A DNA stretch of 38,861 bases from Bacteroidales bacterium (GTDB lineage Bacteria > Bacteroidota > Bacteroidia > Bacteroidales > GCA-2748055). This document shows, one piece after another, positions 25,601 through 33,954 of the stretch. A program made the translations under genes and the position numbers. Position 1 is the stretch's first letter; the number at the start of each line of letters is the position of its first letter. The DNA lies in contig JARGFP010000028.1 of assembly GCA_029210585.1 (NCBI GenBank), positions 1-38,861 on the forward strand, in the 5' to 3' direction. The notes beneath the pieces are model-generated. The model was not told the origin of the DNA. It made no database searches and saw only the letters and a program-made list of their open reading frames with translations.

Positions 25601-28223
25601 CGTTCCCGCGCTCGGTAATGTTCAGGGTGGTCCCGTTCATGGTCACGCTCACCACGGCGGTGTTGCTGCTCTCCACGGTGTAGGTAAGCACGTCGCCGTC
25701 TTCGTCGTTGAACACCGGGCTTACACTGATCGAAGCGGACACGAATCCTTCGTTGAAGTTGCGGTCCAGAATGGGAGCCACCACTTTAGGTGCATCATTC
25801 ACATTGTTGATGGTAATGGAAAACTGGTCACTTACACTCAGGCTGCCGTCGCTGGCTGTTACAGTGATCGTAGCGGTGCCCAGGCCCTCCTCGTGAATCG
25901 TTAGCGTGCTGCCCGAGACGGACGTGGTCACCACGCCTGCATTGCTGCTCAGCGCTGTATAACTCAACGGATCACTGTCCTTGTCGGTAAAGACACCCGC
26001 AAGCGCAACCGGCAGGGTAACAAAATTTTCATCGGTGACGATATCATCAAGCGGATCGGCAACCACCGGCGGATCGTTCACGTTGTTGACATTGATCAGG
26101 AAGGAATGGTCGGTGCTCAGCGGTCCGTCACCATTGTCCGTTGCCGTAACAGTGATTGTCGCGGAACCCAGTCCCCGTTCGGTGATGTACAGGATGCTTC
26201 CCGACATGGAAACCGTTACCACGTTGGTATTCCCGCTCCTGGCGGTAAGTGTCAGCGCATCCCCGTCCTTGTCGGTGAAAACACCCGCCAGGTTGCGCGT
26301 CCGGCTTCCGAAATATTCGTCCAGCTGCAGGTCCGCCAGCGGGTTCGCCACTGCAGGAGCATCGTTCACGTTGTTCACGGTGAAACTGAATGCCGTGGAA
26401 ACACTTTCCAGCCCGTCACTGGCGTTCACGGTGATCGTGGCTGTGCCCAGACCCTGCTCTGTGATCACCAGGTCGGCGCCGTTCACTGCCACTGTTACGA
26501 TCGTTGTATTGTTGCTGGATGCCGTGTAGGTGAGACCATCTCCGTCTTTGTCGGTAAACACGGGGTCCAGGACGATGGTCCGCGAACCAAAATATTCATC
26601 TGCCTGCTGGTCGGGGATCGCCGCGACCACTTCAGGAGCATCGTTCACATTATAGATGGTAACAACAAAACTGGTATTTACCGATCCGCCGTTACCGTCG
26701 CTGGCCGTTACCTCAACGGTCGACTGCCCCAGGGTGCCCGCCTCTGTAATGGTCAGTACGGCACTGGCAACGCTCACGGTCACAACATCCGTGTCGGAAC
26801 TGGTGGCTGAATAGGTCAGCGGATCCCCGTCGGGGTCACTGAACACGCCCGACAGGTTGATCGGGGTGGTATTAAATCCTTCCGGGTACTCCTTGGGACC
26901 CACCGGGCTCAGGACAATGGGTGGATCATTCACATTACTCACGGCAACGGTGAAGATGTCGCTGACCGAGGTCGAGGCGTCACTGGCCGTTACGGTGATG
27001 GTGGAGGTTCCCAGCCCCACCTCGGTGATGGTGAGGGTATTGCCACTGACCCCCACGGTCACTACGCCGGTATTGCTGCTGACCGGCACATAGGTGAGGA
27101 CGTCCTGGTCTTCATCGAAAAACACGGTGGAAAGGTCGATGGTATGGGTCCCGAAATTCTCATTCAGGACAAGATTATCGATGGCATCGGCCACCACGGG
27201 GGCATCATTGATGTTGTTGGTGGTAAAAGTGAATGTCGTGCTTACCGATGCTGAAGCATCCCCGGCGGTGACCATGATAACGGCCGACCCGGGATACACT
27301 TCCGTGATGGTCAGGGTGGCGCCGCTTACAGAAACGGTTACGCTGCCGGGATTTCCGCTGGATGCACTGTAACTGAGCACGTCGTTGTCCTTGTCGGTAA
27401 AGGTGGCTGACAGATCCACCAAAGCCGTCACGAATCCTTCGTCCCGCGTCATGTCAGGCAGCGCATTGGCCACCTCCGGGGCATCGTTCACGTTGTTCAC
27501 CGTTACGGTAAATAGTTCCTGAACGGTCGCCAGGCCATCGTCCGCAGTCACTGTTACAGTTGCATTGCCCAGTCCCGCCTCGGTGATGGTGAGGACATCG
27601 CCCGCAACCGAAACAGAGACCACACCCGGATCGTCACTGACCGCGGTATAGGTCAGCGTATTCAGATCCGGATCGCTGAATACGGCAGACAGGTCAATGT
27701 CGTCGAATTCAAAATACTCATTGTACGTCCTGGAAACCACCGGCGAGGAAACCACCGGCGGATCGTTGGTCACTGCGTTGAACACCAGTGGATCGCGCGC
27801 ATCTCCAAGGATCATGTTCTGACTGAATTCGAGGGTCTCCACCACATCATATTCCAGTCCGTCACCCAGGTTATAAAATCTGAAGGAAAGCTGCTCACCA
27901 TCTGTATTGCTGTAAACCCTGATCTGAAAAACCGGCAAACCCGAGGGACCATCGTCTTCAGGAAAATCGTCAAATCCCCTGCATGAGTCATTTGCAAACG
28001 CACCCAATGCACCTTCTGTCATCAATACGCCATCCAGGTATACGATCCCTGAAATTTCGCCATCCATGCTATAATCATTCGGATTCACCGACCATCCGTG
28101 CTGGGCCGACAATTGCACGGAGGTCAGCAACAATGAAACGATGAACAGGAGGAACGTGCTGCTGACAGCTTTCCCAGTGATGTGGTTCTTGCGATATAAT
28201 TGTTTCCTGAATATGGATTCCAT
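19641..28223 (-). CDS. Giant T9SS-exported tandem-95/cadherin-like repeat protein
   Basis: 2860 residues from ATG 28223. The frame is open to 28316, but the signal peptide starts here (hydrophobic TFLLFIVSLLLTSVQLSA, cut about residue 40). An N-terminal module (about 41-162) contains GALGAFANDSCRGF. Then come 27 repeats of about 93 residues (about 163-2671), each opening with a NNVNDAP-like linker and carrying a DEYFG-type strand, an acidic loop such as FSDPDGD or FTDKDGD, and VSGTTLTITEAGLG. A BACON-like domain (about 2680-2769) and a T9SS type A sorting domain (YPNP at about 2785, ending MDKIIKL) close it. The repeats are of the tandem-95/cadherin-like class, whose acidic loops usually bind calcium and stiffen the rod. 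Likely a surface adhesin or matrix protein; the ligand is unknown. Confidence 0.92.
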   Translation of the reverse strand: MESIFRKQLYRKNHITGKAVSSTFLLFIVSLLLTSVQLSAQHGWSVNPNDYSMDGEISGIVYLDGVLMTEGALGAFANDSCRGFDDFPEDDGPSGLPVFQIRVYSNTDGEQLSFRFYNLGDGLEYDVVETLEFSQNMILGDARDPLVFNAVTNDPPVVSSPVVSRTYNEYFEFDDIDLSAVFSDPDLNTLTYTAVSDDPGVVSVSVAGDVLTITEAGLGNATVTVTADDGLATVQELFTVTVNNVNDAPEVANALPDMTRDEGFVTALVDLSATFTDKDNDVLSYSASSGNPGSVTVSVSGATLTITEVYPGSAVIMVTAGDASASVSTTFTFTTNNINDAPVVADAIDNLVLNENFGTHTIDLSTVFFDEDQDVLTYVPVSSNTGVVTVGVSGNTLTITEVGLGTSTITVTASDASTSVSDIFTVAVSNVNDPPIVLSPVGPKEYPEGFNTTPINLSGVFSDPDGDPLTYSATSSDTDVVTVSVASAVLTITEAGTLGQSTVEVTASDGNGGSVNTSFVVTIYNVNDAPEVVAAIPDQQADEYFGSRTIVLDPVFTDKDGDGLTYTASSNNTTIVTVAVNGADLVITEQGLGTATITVNASDGLESVSTAFSFTVNNVNDAPAVANPLADLQLDEYFGSRTRNLAGVFTDKDGDALTLTARSGNTNVVTVSMSGSILYITERGLGSATITVTATDNGDGPLSTDHSFLINVNNVNDPPVVADPLDDIVTDENFVTLPVALAGVFTDKDSDPLSYTALSSNAGVVTTSVSGSTLTIHEEGLGTATITVTASDGSLSVSDQFSITINNVNDAPKVVAPILDRNFNEGFVSASISVSPVFNDEDGDVLTYTVESSNTAVVSVTMNGTTLNITERGNGTATLTVTASDGLLSVSDAFIVRVVNLNDAPVVINPVADQEENEYFGSIAIDISRVFFDEDGDLLTITAGSSDASVVTTGISGNILTITERGLGTATITLTADDDLLTVQDEFLVTVNNVNDAPVVQNSIADLPLDEHFGVTTLDLSNVFSDKDGDPLTLSVDNSAVSVVTVALSGTTLTITEAGLGSATITVNATDGALGVSDQFVIIVNNVNDAPVVVQPVQGQVYNERFGSATISVASVFSDPDGNALTLSAVSNNPGIVTVVLSGTTLTISEAGLGDATVSVTASDGFLSQVHTFNVTVNNVNDPPVLSSPIADQHYVEYFNQSLLSISNLFSDPDGDVLSYTVGSSDESVATVSVSGTTVTINEEGLGSTTVEIRATDGEFFVDYAFDVTISNVNDAPEVVNAIADQVLDEYFGSTSLGLSTVFDDKDGDALTLSALSSNPSVVTVAVSGNNLVITEAGLGSAQVTVTASDGSLSADEQFTVTVNNVNDAPLVSNPIADLVLNEHFNSTSLNLAGVFTDPDGDAILLSVRSSNPGIVTVSLSGTLLIIREAGLGTATVTVTGSDGSLATEELFLVTVNNVNDAPEVVAPISSASRSEGFGFQNIDLAPVFSDPDGDAMTYTAFSSNNTVVTVSISGTTLTISEVGLGASTITVTASDGEFSTEDQFAFTIDNVNDSPEVLVPLGNRSYDEGFLSTSVNLTNFFSDPDGDVLSFSAVSSNTGVVTVSVSGSTLTITEVGLGSSDVTVTASDGSLTNSDVFTASVGNVNDPPEIQVPAPDQSYNEYFGTETVDLSAVFSDPDGDALTISAISSNTNVVTVSVSGTTLTITERGLGTSTINLTATDGELSAVDQFNVVVNNVNDNPVVQNPLPDREYDEGFASSGISLAATFTDKDGDVLSLSAVSSNTGVVTVSITGTILTIRERGLGTAAITVTASDGSLHVTDNFDVVVNNVNDAPVVVNPIPDRQLDEHFGSVAIPLGSVFSDPDVIDQLTFSAVSGNTSVVGVSVSGTTLTLLEAGLGSTIVTVTATDDGDGNLSTDDVFSVTVNNVNDAPEVAVEIADQVFDEYFGSYELDLSGTFTDPDADPLVLTATSSHPGIVGVEVDGSTVTILETGLGTATITVTASDGSLSVDEQFIVLVNNVNDAPVVANPIADQVYNEYFNVSTLSISNLFSDKDGDVLTYTVTSSDPAVVTVEVTSTIVAIREVGLGTAVVTITASDGEYQVSDVINVTVNNVNDRPRVANPLSDRQYNEYFATDTLDISGVFADKDRDVLILSAVSSDPSIVSVAVSGTELIITEQGLGVVEVTVTASDGSLEISDRLNITVNNVNDPPVVVSPIQDQDYNEYFHISKLSLTNVFSDKDGDVLTLSAVSSNPAVVTASVDGFILTITEQGLGLSTITLTASDGRLTEDASFVVRVNNVNDAPVVANPLADLSGDEYEGPFTVDLSAVFTDKDGDPLTLTGSSSDTTVLRVSVTGTTLSISEVAPGIAEITVTATDPGALFAQDRFVFTLNNVNDAPEVANTVGFLSLKEYFETEDIDISDVFFDKDGDPLTYKAVSSNTSVLTVSMEGDMLILKEAGLGTTTITLTASDGSLSGEDIFEVSVDNVNDNPLVRRLIPDQEQYEYFEMLVVDLHGVFSDPDVGDILTLSVFSSDTSVVEAEIVDTTVVFTETGLGTSDITVTIEDEGGLTASVDFGFIVWNVNDAPELVEAVPDFELVNNIGSIAFGLDTLFRDKDMDTLIYSIVVSDTDLVGYIMSDSVLTFNALDVGVVEVILTASDTALSAVDTFNITVVEEVLLLLRYEGRRMQNKDTVDVCNPAGAVFVEVISSVEWGFDLVGEPTWLVVGIDQDSSVSLAFSQNLLDGPRVAEILVYDEQGHAFTFYLKQSDCTINVEAYGARSGLRMYPNPVEQVLYIAPAEGLLNGDVRLELIDSNGKLLYLQEIEAGAGTVEVDMSGYSEGMYFVRIRSGAGTWMDKIIKL

Positions 28224-28302
28224 TTTCACTTGCTTATATGTTAACTCAATTGCCCACAGGCATATGGCCTGCCCTACATCTCTCCACCATGTCCGGGATG
28301 CG

Positions 28303-28310
28303 CAAATATA
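28303..28310 (-). promoter_or_regulatory. -7 element (TATATTTG) of giant gene 1
   Basis: Perfect TAnnTTTG on the minus strand, 80 bases upstream of ATG 28223. No TTTG -33 box is present at the expected distance. It supports independent transcription and the internal start, because the longer frame from 28316 would begin upstream of this promoter. Confidence 0.5.
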
Positions 28311-28338
28311 ACGCATTTACGTGCTTTTCATATGCGCA

Positions 28339-28371
28339 CCCCGGTTCAGGGTTACCCCCGGTTCAGGGTTA
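28339..28371. repeat. 17-bp-period tandem duplication
   Basis: CCCCGGTTCAGGGTTA occurs at 28339-28354 and again at 28356-28371, separated by one C. Function unknown; it lies just upstream of the giant gene 1 promoter. Confidence 0.8.
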
Positions 28372-28510
28372 TTGAACTTTTCCGACAGCTTCGGAATACT
28401 ACCTTATCATTTAACCATATATACACCGCTTTGTTAACGCTGGCTACTTGTTCTGATTAAACCTGTATACTATATATTAATTTTCACTTCTCTCCCTCTG
28501 CTTGTTCTGT

Positions 28511-31500
28511 TTAATCTGTCAGTGTCACTCTCTTAATAATCTGCGCTGTATCCATCACAGCTTTCAGGATATAGGTCCCGCCCGACAAGCCGCCGGCGTT
28601 CCATTCCATACTGAAGGTTCCCGGCACAAGCGCTTGCTCTCCCAGCACCATCATCAGCTTGCCCGTCAGGTCGTAAACCGACAGCTCCAGTTGGGTGGCC
28701 TCCTGAACGGTTATATCGATCCGCAGCTTGTCCCTGAACGGATTCGGATAAACATTCAGGCTTATCCCCTCCTGCACCGGCGATCCGTCAATCCCAACAG
28801 CGTTGTCAAGGTTCACCGCAAAGGCCTGGTGTGCATCGGCAACGATCATGTCGCTCCTGAATTCCAGTGTTTCTGCACAGTCATAGGTCCGGCCCGTTGC
28901 GGCATGGTAATACCTGAAGGTTACCTGCTCACCTTCGGCCAGGTTGCTGTAAATCAGCATCTGGTAGGCGTAGGCACTGGCCGGATCGAAATACATTCCA
29001 TACATCACCCCGCGGCACTCATCATCCACGTAGGCCATCAGCAGGTCATCTTCCGACCCGGTCGCTTCTCCGTTCAGGAATACCCGCGCGGTAACTGTTC
29101 CGCTGTACTCAAACTGGCTCGGATCAAAACCATCTGTCAACGTTCCCACCGGCAGTCCACCGTTCCCTTCAGCAACCACCGCTTTCTTGGCGGAGGATTC
29201 CGGGTATACCAGGGTCGATGGTGCGGCGACTTTGATCATGAACCCCTCGCCGGGATGCATGGTCTTCATGCTGCCGTACCAGCCAAACCCGTCGTAGTAG
29301 GTCGCTGAGGATACCTGGTTCTTGATGTAGTCCAGGTCGGTGACCGCGAAGGATGCCAGTGCCTCGTCGATCGGCAGGCTCAGATCCGGCAGGTACCCGA
29401 CCCAGTTCCAGCCACGTACCAGGCTGATGGGGGTGTTCTGAATATCTACGGAGTTCCCCAGCGTGGAAATCCCGCACACTGCATTGAGCCTGGTCTTGTA
29501 AAGCATGGTCGGATCGATCTCCTCCAGCTGACCAAACCATCCGAAGCCGTCGTAATAGGTGGCAGAGACGGTCTGGTTCTTGATGTAATCGCCTTCCACG
29601 ACACAATCAGGCATCACGGCGCCCAGGCTCCTGTCAATGGCATCCAGGTTCATGGAGAACCAGCTCCAGCCTGTCACGAATGATTTTTCGAAGGAGAGGT
29701 AGTAATGCAGCCTGACCGGGCTGAAGGCATCCCCCTGGATCATGTCCGCGGTAAATGCCACGGAATCATGCAGTGTGTACTCCGTGCCGGTTTCATAGTC
29801 AAAGTACTTGAATTTTAAATATGTACCCGTGCTGACATCATTGTAGACGATCATGTTGAACACATAATAATCCTCCACTGCAAAGTAGATGGGATCCACG
29901 AGGCCCCTGCACGCGCCGTTGACAAACGCACCCAGGAATCCTGAACGCACGGTGTCCCGGTCGATATACACCTGGGCCGTCAGCTGACCGTCGTAGTCGT
30001 AATCAGCCGGCTCAAAGGTCCAGTCGGGCGGCAATACCACGTTCACGGTCACAGTAAACTGCTCCACGGTGGACAGTTGCCCGTCATTGGCTGTTACACT
30101 GATGATCGCTGTTCCATAGGTTTCCTCGGTGATGGTGACCACGGTGCCGTTCAGCACGGCTGTCACGGCTGACGGGTTGCTGTTGGCAATCGAATAGGTC
30201 ATCGCATCCCCTTCCGGATCGGTAAAGACGCCTGAAATATCAACGGTAGTGCTGCCAAACCCGTTCTCCAGGACAATGTCGGCAAGCGGACCGGTTACAT
30301 CGGGGGCTCCGTTCACAGCTACAGCAAAACCGGTGCTGGCTGAAAGACCCGAGCCGTCGCCGGCTGTGACGGTTATGGTGGTGGTACCGGGATTCACTTC
30401 GGTGATGGTGAGGGTGCTCCCGCTCACATTCACTGTAACGACAGCAGTATTGCCACTCACGGCGGTGTAGGTCAGCGGATCCGACTCGGGATCGCTGAAG
30501 GCACCTGCAAGGTTCACAGCATAGGTGCCGAAATTTTCATTCAGGGCCACATCGCCCAGTCCGGCTGCCACTTGCGGACTGCCGTTCACATCCACCTGGA
30601 AGCTGGTTGCCACGGTCAGTGATGAGCCGTCTCCTGCTGTCACCGTAATGGAAGTAATGCCTGTACCCACCTCATTCAGCGTAAGGGTACTCCCGGTAAC
30701 TGTAACAGTCGCCACCGCTTCGTCGGCACTGACTGCAGTATAGGTCAGCTGATCTCCTTCGGGATCGCTGAAGGCGCCTGCAAGACTGATATCAGCTGTA
30801 CCAAACCCTTCGTTATACGCCCGGTCGGTGATGCCGGATGCCACAACGGGTCCGGCGTTCACATCCACCACAAACATATCCTGTACGGAAAGGGTGGATC
30901 CGTCACGCGCGGTAACTGTGATGTTGGCGATACCTGCTGCCACTTCGGTGATGGTAAGGGTGTTTCCTGAAACACCTGCAATCACAATACCCACGTTGCT
31001 GCTCGAAACGGTGTAGGTGAGGTCGTCATCTTCCGGATCCGAGAATGCCCCGGTGAGGTCGATCACATGGGTGCCGAATCCTTCATCCAGGGCCACATCG
31101 CTGATCCCCGCTGCCACCACAGGTGCTCCGTTCACATCCACGACGAAAGCATCGGTTGCCTCCAGGGAGGAACCGTCACTGGCCGTCACGGTGATGGTGG
31201 CTACACCAGGTCCCGCTTCGCTGATCTGCAGGATATTATTGGTTACATTAACGGTCACAACCCCGACATCGCTGCTGCCGGCATCGTAGGTCAGCGGATC
31301 ACTCTCAGGATCGCTGAAATGGTTGTCCAGGTCGATAAATATGGTTCCGAAGCCCTGGTTAACGGCGCGGTCACTGATAGCGGCCGATACAACAGGTCCG
31401 CCGTTGATATCCACGATAAACAGATCCTGCACAGACAACGCTCCGTCACTGGCCGTCACGGTGACATTGGCCAGGCCAATGCCCACTTCGGTCAGGGTAA

Positions 31501-33754
31501 GCGTGCTCCCCGAGATCTGCACCTGGACCACGCCGGGGTTGTTGCTGGTGGCTGTGAAGGTCAGCGGATCACCATCCGGATCGGAGAATGCAGGGCTGAG
31601 ATTGATGGTGGTTGTTCCAAAAGTTTCATCAAGGGATACGTCGGGAAGCGGCGCTGCCACTACCGGTGCGCCGTTCACATCCACGGTGAATAAATCCGTT
31701 GCTTCAAGCGACGATCCGTCACCGGCAGTTACGGTGATCTGCGCGATGCCATAGCTTACTTCGATAATGCGCAGGATGCTGCCGCTGACCGATGTGGTTA
31801 CCACAGTGATGTCGTTGCTTATGGCACTGTATGTCAACGGATCACCCTCCGGGTCCCCGAAATAATTATTCAGGTCGATATAAATATTTGCGAATCCCGC
31901 ATTGCGGTCATAATCAGGGATCGCAGCACTTACAAAGGGTGCACCGTTGACATCCACCTCGAACACATCGGTCGCTGCCAGCCCCGATCCGTCTTCGGCA
32001 GTCACGCTGACATTGGTGATACCGGGTACCCCTTCGGTAATGGTCAGCAGCGTTCCGTTCATTTCCACCTGGGCCACAGCCGGATTACCGGCGGTTACAC
32101 TGTAGGTGAGCGGATCTGCTTCAGGATCGGTAAAGGTTCCTGTAACATTGATCGCGTAGTTGCCGAACCCTTCATTCAGGGCCACATCTGCCAAAGGGGA
32201 TGCGACCTGCGGCGAGCCGTTTACATCCACGGTGAATCCGGTTCCGGCGGTTGTTGTCGTGCCATCACCGGCGGTGACGGTTACCGTGGTGATCCCGGGA
32301 TTCACTTCGGTGATGGTGAGAATGCTCCCGACCACATTCACCGTAACAACCGTGGTGTTGGCACTGACGGCCGTGTAGGTCAGGTCGTCCCCGTCTTTGT
32401 CGGTAAATACGCCCGCCAGGTTCACATCGTGCGTTCCGAAAAATTCATTCAGGAACTGGTCCGGGACCGGCACAACTTCTTCCGGCGCATCGTTCACATT
32501 GTTGACCAGCACGCTGAAGGCGTCGGTGACTTCCAGGGTACCATCACTTGCTGTAATGGTAACCGTGGAAGTACCGAGTCCTGTCTCTGTCAGGGTAAGG
32601 GTATTGTCTGTAATGGCCGCCGTAACCGCGCCGGTGTTGCTGCTCACCACCGAAAGGGTCAGACCATCGCCGTCAGGATCCGAATACCTGCCTGCAAGGG
32701 AGATATCCAGCGTCCCGAAATATTCATCGAGCACCTGGTCCGGTACCGGGGTGACCACCACCGGGGTCTCGTTCACGTTGATCATGGTGAAGGTGAACGT
32801 TGCGGGCGTGGTTGCTGTTCCGTCAAACGCGTTGACGGTAATCAGGGATGTGCCGGGCTCCACTTCCGTGATGGTGAGGGTGGTGCCGTCCACCGAAACG
32901 GTCACAACGCCGGTGTTGCTGCTCGTGGCGGTGTAACTGAGTACATCATTGTCTTTGTCGGTAAAGGTATTGGTAAGATCGACGGTTTCCGTTCCGAAAA
33001 ACTCGTCCCGCGTGATGTCCGACAGCGGATTGGCTATTACCGGCGCATCATTTACGTTGTTGACTGTTATACTGAATATATATTGCGCTGTTTCCAGTCC
33101 GTCGTCTGCAGTCACCGTTAGAACGGATGTTCCCAGTCCTGCCTCGGTAATGGTCAGCAGGGATCCCGAAACACTTACCGTGACCACGCCCGGGTCGCTG
33201 CTGACAGCGGTATAGGTGAGTGGGTTCAGGTCCGGGTCGCTGAAGATCGTGTTCAGGTCGATCCCGTCGGAGCCAAAGTATTCATTATATTCCTGGTCAC
33301 CGATCGGACTGGATACGAAAGGCGGATCGTTGGTGACGGCGTTGAATACAAATGGTGTTATTAAATTTCCCCATCTGTCGTTGTTGACAAATTCCACGGT
33401 CTCGATCACGTCGTAGACCTGGCCGTCTGATTCGTTATAGTACCTGAAGGTGATCGTCTCTCCGAATGATGCATTGCTATAAACCATGAACTCAAACAGG
33501 TAATCCCCGGTTGGTGCCAGATTTGCCAAATCATCAAACCCCCTGCATGTGTCATTCACAAAAGCCCCGAGAGCGCCATCAGTCTTCAGCACACCATCAA
33601 AATACACGATCGCCGTAACATCGCCGCTGAATTCATAGTCAGGCGGATTGATCGTCCATCCGTGCTGGGCCGACAAGCTGGTCGCTGACAACAACAGTGA
33701 AACGAAAACGAGTAGGGTTGTACGTATTGTACGTGTTCTCTTAAAAGATTCCAT
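28511..33754 (-). CDS. Large T9SS-exported tandem-repeat protein (paralog 2)
   Basis: 1747 residues. Signal peptide (RTTLLVFVSLLLSATSLSA, cut about residue 29) followed by QHGW, as in the left-hand giant protein. N-terminal CRG module (about 30-150), then 12 tandem-95-like repeats to about 1235. The first four use NNVND-type linkers; the later eight use DVNGAP-type linkers. Next come a second CRG module (PPDWTFEPADYDYDGQL onward), two GW repeats (GWSWFSMN and GWNWVGYL, each with IKNQ...ATYYDGFGW), a third CRG module, and a T9SS sorting domain (YPNPFRDKL to RVTLTD). It is predicted to be a cell-surface or released extracellular protein. Its 3' ~1.8 kb is closely duplicated in the next gene to the right, pointing to paralogy by tandem duplication. 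Confidence 0.9.
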   Translation of the reverse strand: MESFKRTRTIRTTLLVFVSLLLSATSLSAQHGWTINPPDYEFSGDVTAIVYFDGVLKTDGALGAFVNDTCRGFDDLANLAPTGDYLFEFMVYSNASFGETITFRYYNESDGQVYDVIETVEFVNNDRWGNLITPFVFNAVTNDPPFVSSPIGDQEYNEYFGSDGIDLNTIFSDPDLNPLTYTAVSSDPGVVTVSVSGSLLTITEAGLGTSVLTVTADDGLETAQYIFSITVNNVNDAPVIANPLSDITRDEFFGTETVDLTNTFTDKDNDVLSYTATSSNTGVVTVSVDGTTLTITEVEPGTSLITVNAFDGTATTPATFTFTMINVNETPVVVTPVPDQVLDEYFGTLDISLAGRYSDPDGDGLTLSVVSSNTGAVTAAITDNTLTLTETGLGTSTVTITASDGTLEVTDAFSVLVNNVNDAPEEVVPVPDQFLNEFFGTHDVNLAGVFTDKDGDDLTYTAVSANTTVVTVNVVGSILTITEVNPGITTVTVTAGDGTTTTAGTGFTVDVNGSPQVASPLADVALNEGFGNYAINVTGTFTDPEADPLTYSVTAGNPAVAQVEMNGTLLTITEGVPGITNVSVTAEDGSGLAATDVFEVDVNGAPFVSAAIPDYDRNAGFANIYIDLNNYFGDPEGDPLTYSAISNDITVVTTSVSGSILRIIEVSYGIAQITVTAGDGSSLEATDLFTVDVNGAPVVAAPLPDVSLDETFGTTTINLSPAFSDPDGDPLTFTATSNNPGVVQVQISGSTLTLTEVGIGLANVTVTASDGALSVQDLFIVDINGGPVVSAAISDRAVNQGFGTIFIDLDNHFSDPESDPLTYDAGSSDVGVVTVNVTNNILQISEAGPGVATITVTASDGSSLEATDAFVVDVNGAPVVAAGISDVALDEGFGTHVIDLTGAFSDPEDDDLTYTVSSSNVGIVIAGVSGNTLTITEVAAGIANITVTARDGSTLSVQDMFVVDVNAGPVVASGITDRAYNEGFGTADISLAGAFSDPEGDQLTYTAVSADEAVATVTVTGSTLTLNEVGTGITSITVTAGDGSSLTVATSFQVDVNGSPQVAAGLGDVALNENFGTYAVNLAGAFSDPESDPLTYTAVSGNTAVVTVNVSGSTLTITEVNPGTTTITVTAGDGSGLSASTGFAVAVNGAPDVTGPLADIVLENGFGSTTVDISGVFTDPEGDAMTYSIANSNPSAVTAVLNGTVVTITEETYGTAIISVTANDGQLSTVEQFTVTVNVVLPPDWTFEPADYDYDGQLTAQVYIDRDTVRSGFLGAFVNGACRGLVDPIYFAVEDYYVFNMIVYNDVSTGTYLKFKYFDYETGTEYTLHDSVAFTADMIQGDAFSPVRLHYYLSFEKSFVTGWSWFSMNLDAIDRSLGAVMPDCVVEGDYIKNQTVSATYYDGFGWFGQLEEIDPTMLYKTRLNAVCGISTLGNSVDIQNTPISLVRGWNWVGYLPDLSLPIDEALASFAVTDLDYIKNQVSSATYYDGFGWYGSMKTMHPGEGFMIKVAAPSTLVYPESSAKKAVVAEGNGGLPVGTLTDGFDPSQFEYSGTVTARVFLNGEATGSEDDLLMAYVDDECRGVMYGMYFDPASAYAYQMLIYSNLAEGEQVTFRYYHAATGRTYDCAETLEFRSDMIVADAHQAFAVNLDNAVGIDGSPVQEGISLNVYPNPFRDKLRIDITVQEATQLELSVYDLTGKLMMVLGEQALVPGTFSMEWNAGGLSGGTYILKAVMDTAQIIKRVTLTD

Positions 33755-33954
33755 GGGTAAAACTATTTGTTTAAAAACTTATTTCCTGGTAATTATCTTA
33801 TTATTCAGTTATTTCATCATTTTTCAGCTTCTATCTCACTGCAACGATCCTCTCTCGTTCCTCCCTCATGTGACGATCACCTCCCCTCACTATTCAATGA
33901 CCTGTTCACTTTTCACTGCAGCTACCTGGTTCCTCCAGCCCGCAACACACACCG
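33755..33954. other. Short intergenic gap between giant genes 2 and 3
   Basis: 200 bases, C/T-rich on plus. No gene, clear promoter or terminator was recognised; TAGTTTTA on minus (33764-33757) is a one-mismatch -7 but too close to the ATG at 33754 to be convincing. Read-through from gene 3 into gene 2 is possible. Confidence 0.4.

Larger units (their letters stand above)
28224..28510. other. Intergenic region between giant genes 1 and 2
   Basis: 287 bases. It contains a -7 element for the downstream (left) gene at 28303-28310 and a 16-base unit (CCCCGGTTCAGGGTTA) repeated twice with 17-bp period at 28339-28371. No convincing terminator for the right-hand gene was found. Confidence 0.5.

Noticed and set aside
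20062-27372. Many plus-strand open frames opposite the giant repeat gene
   Set aside because: They are Ser/Thr/Val-rich antisense translations of the repeats and recur with the repeat period.
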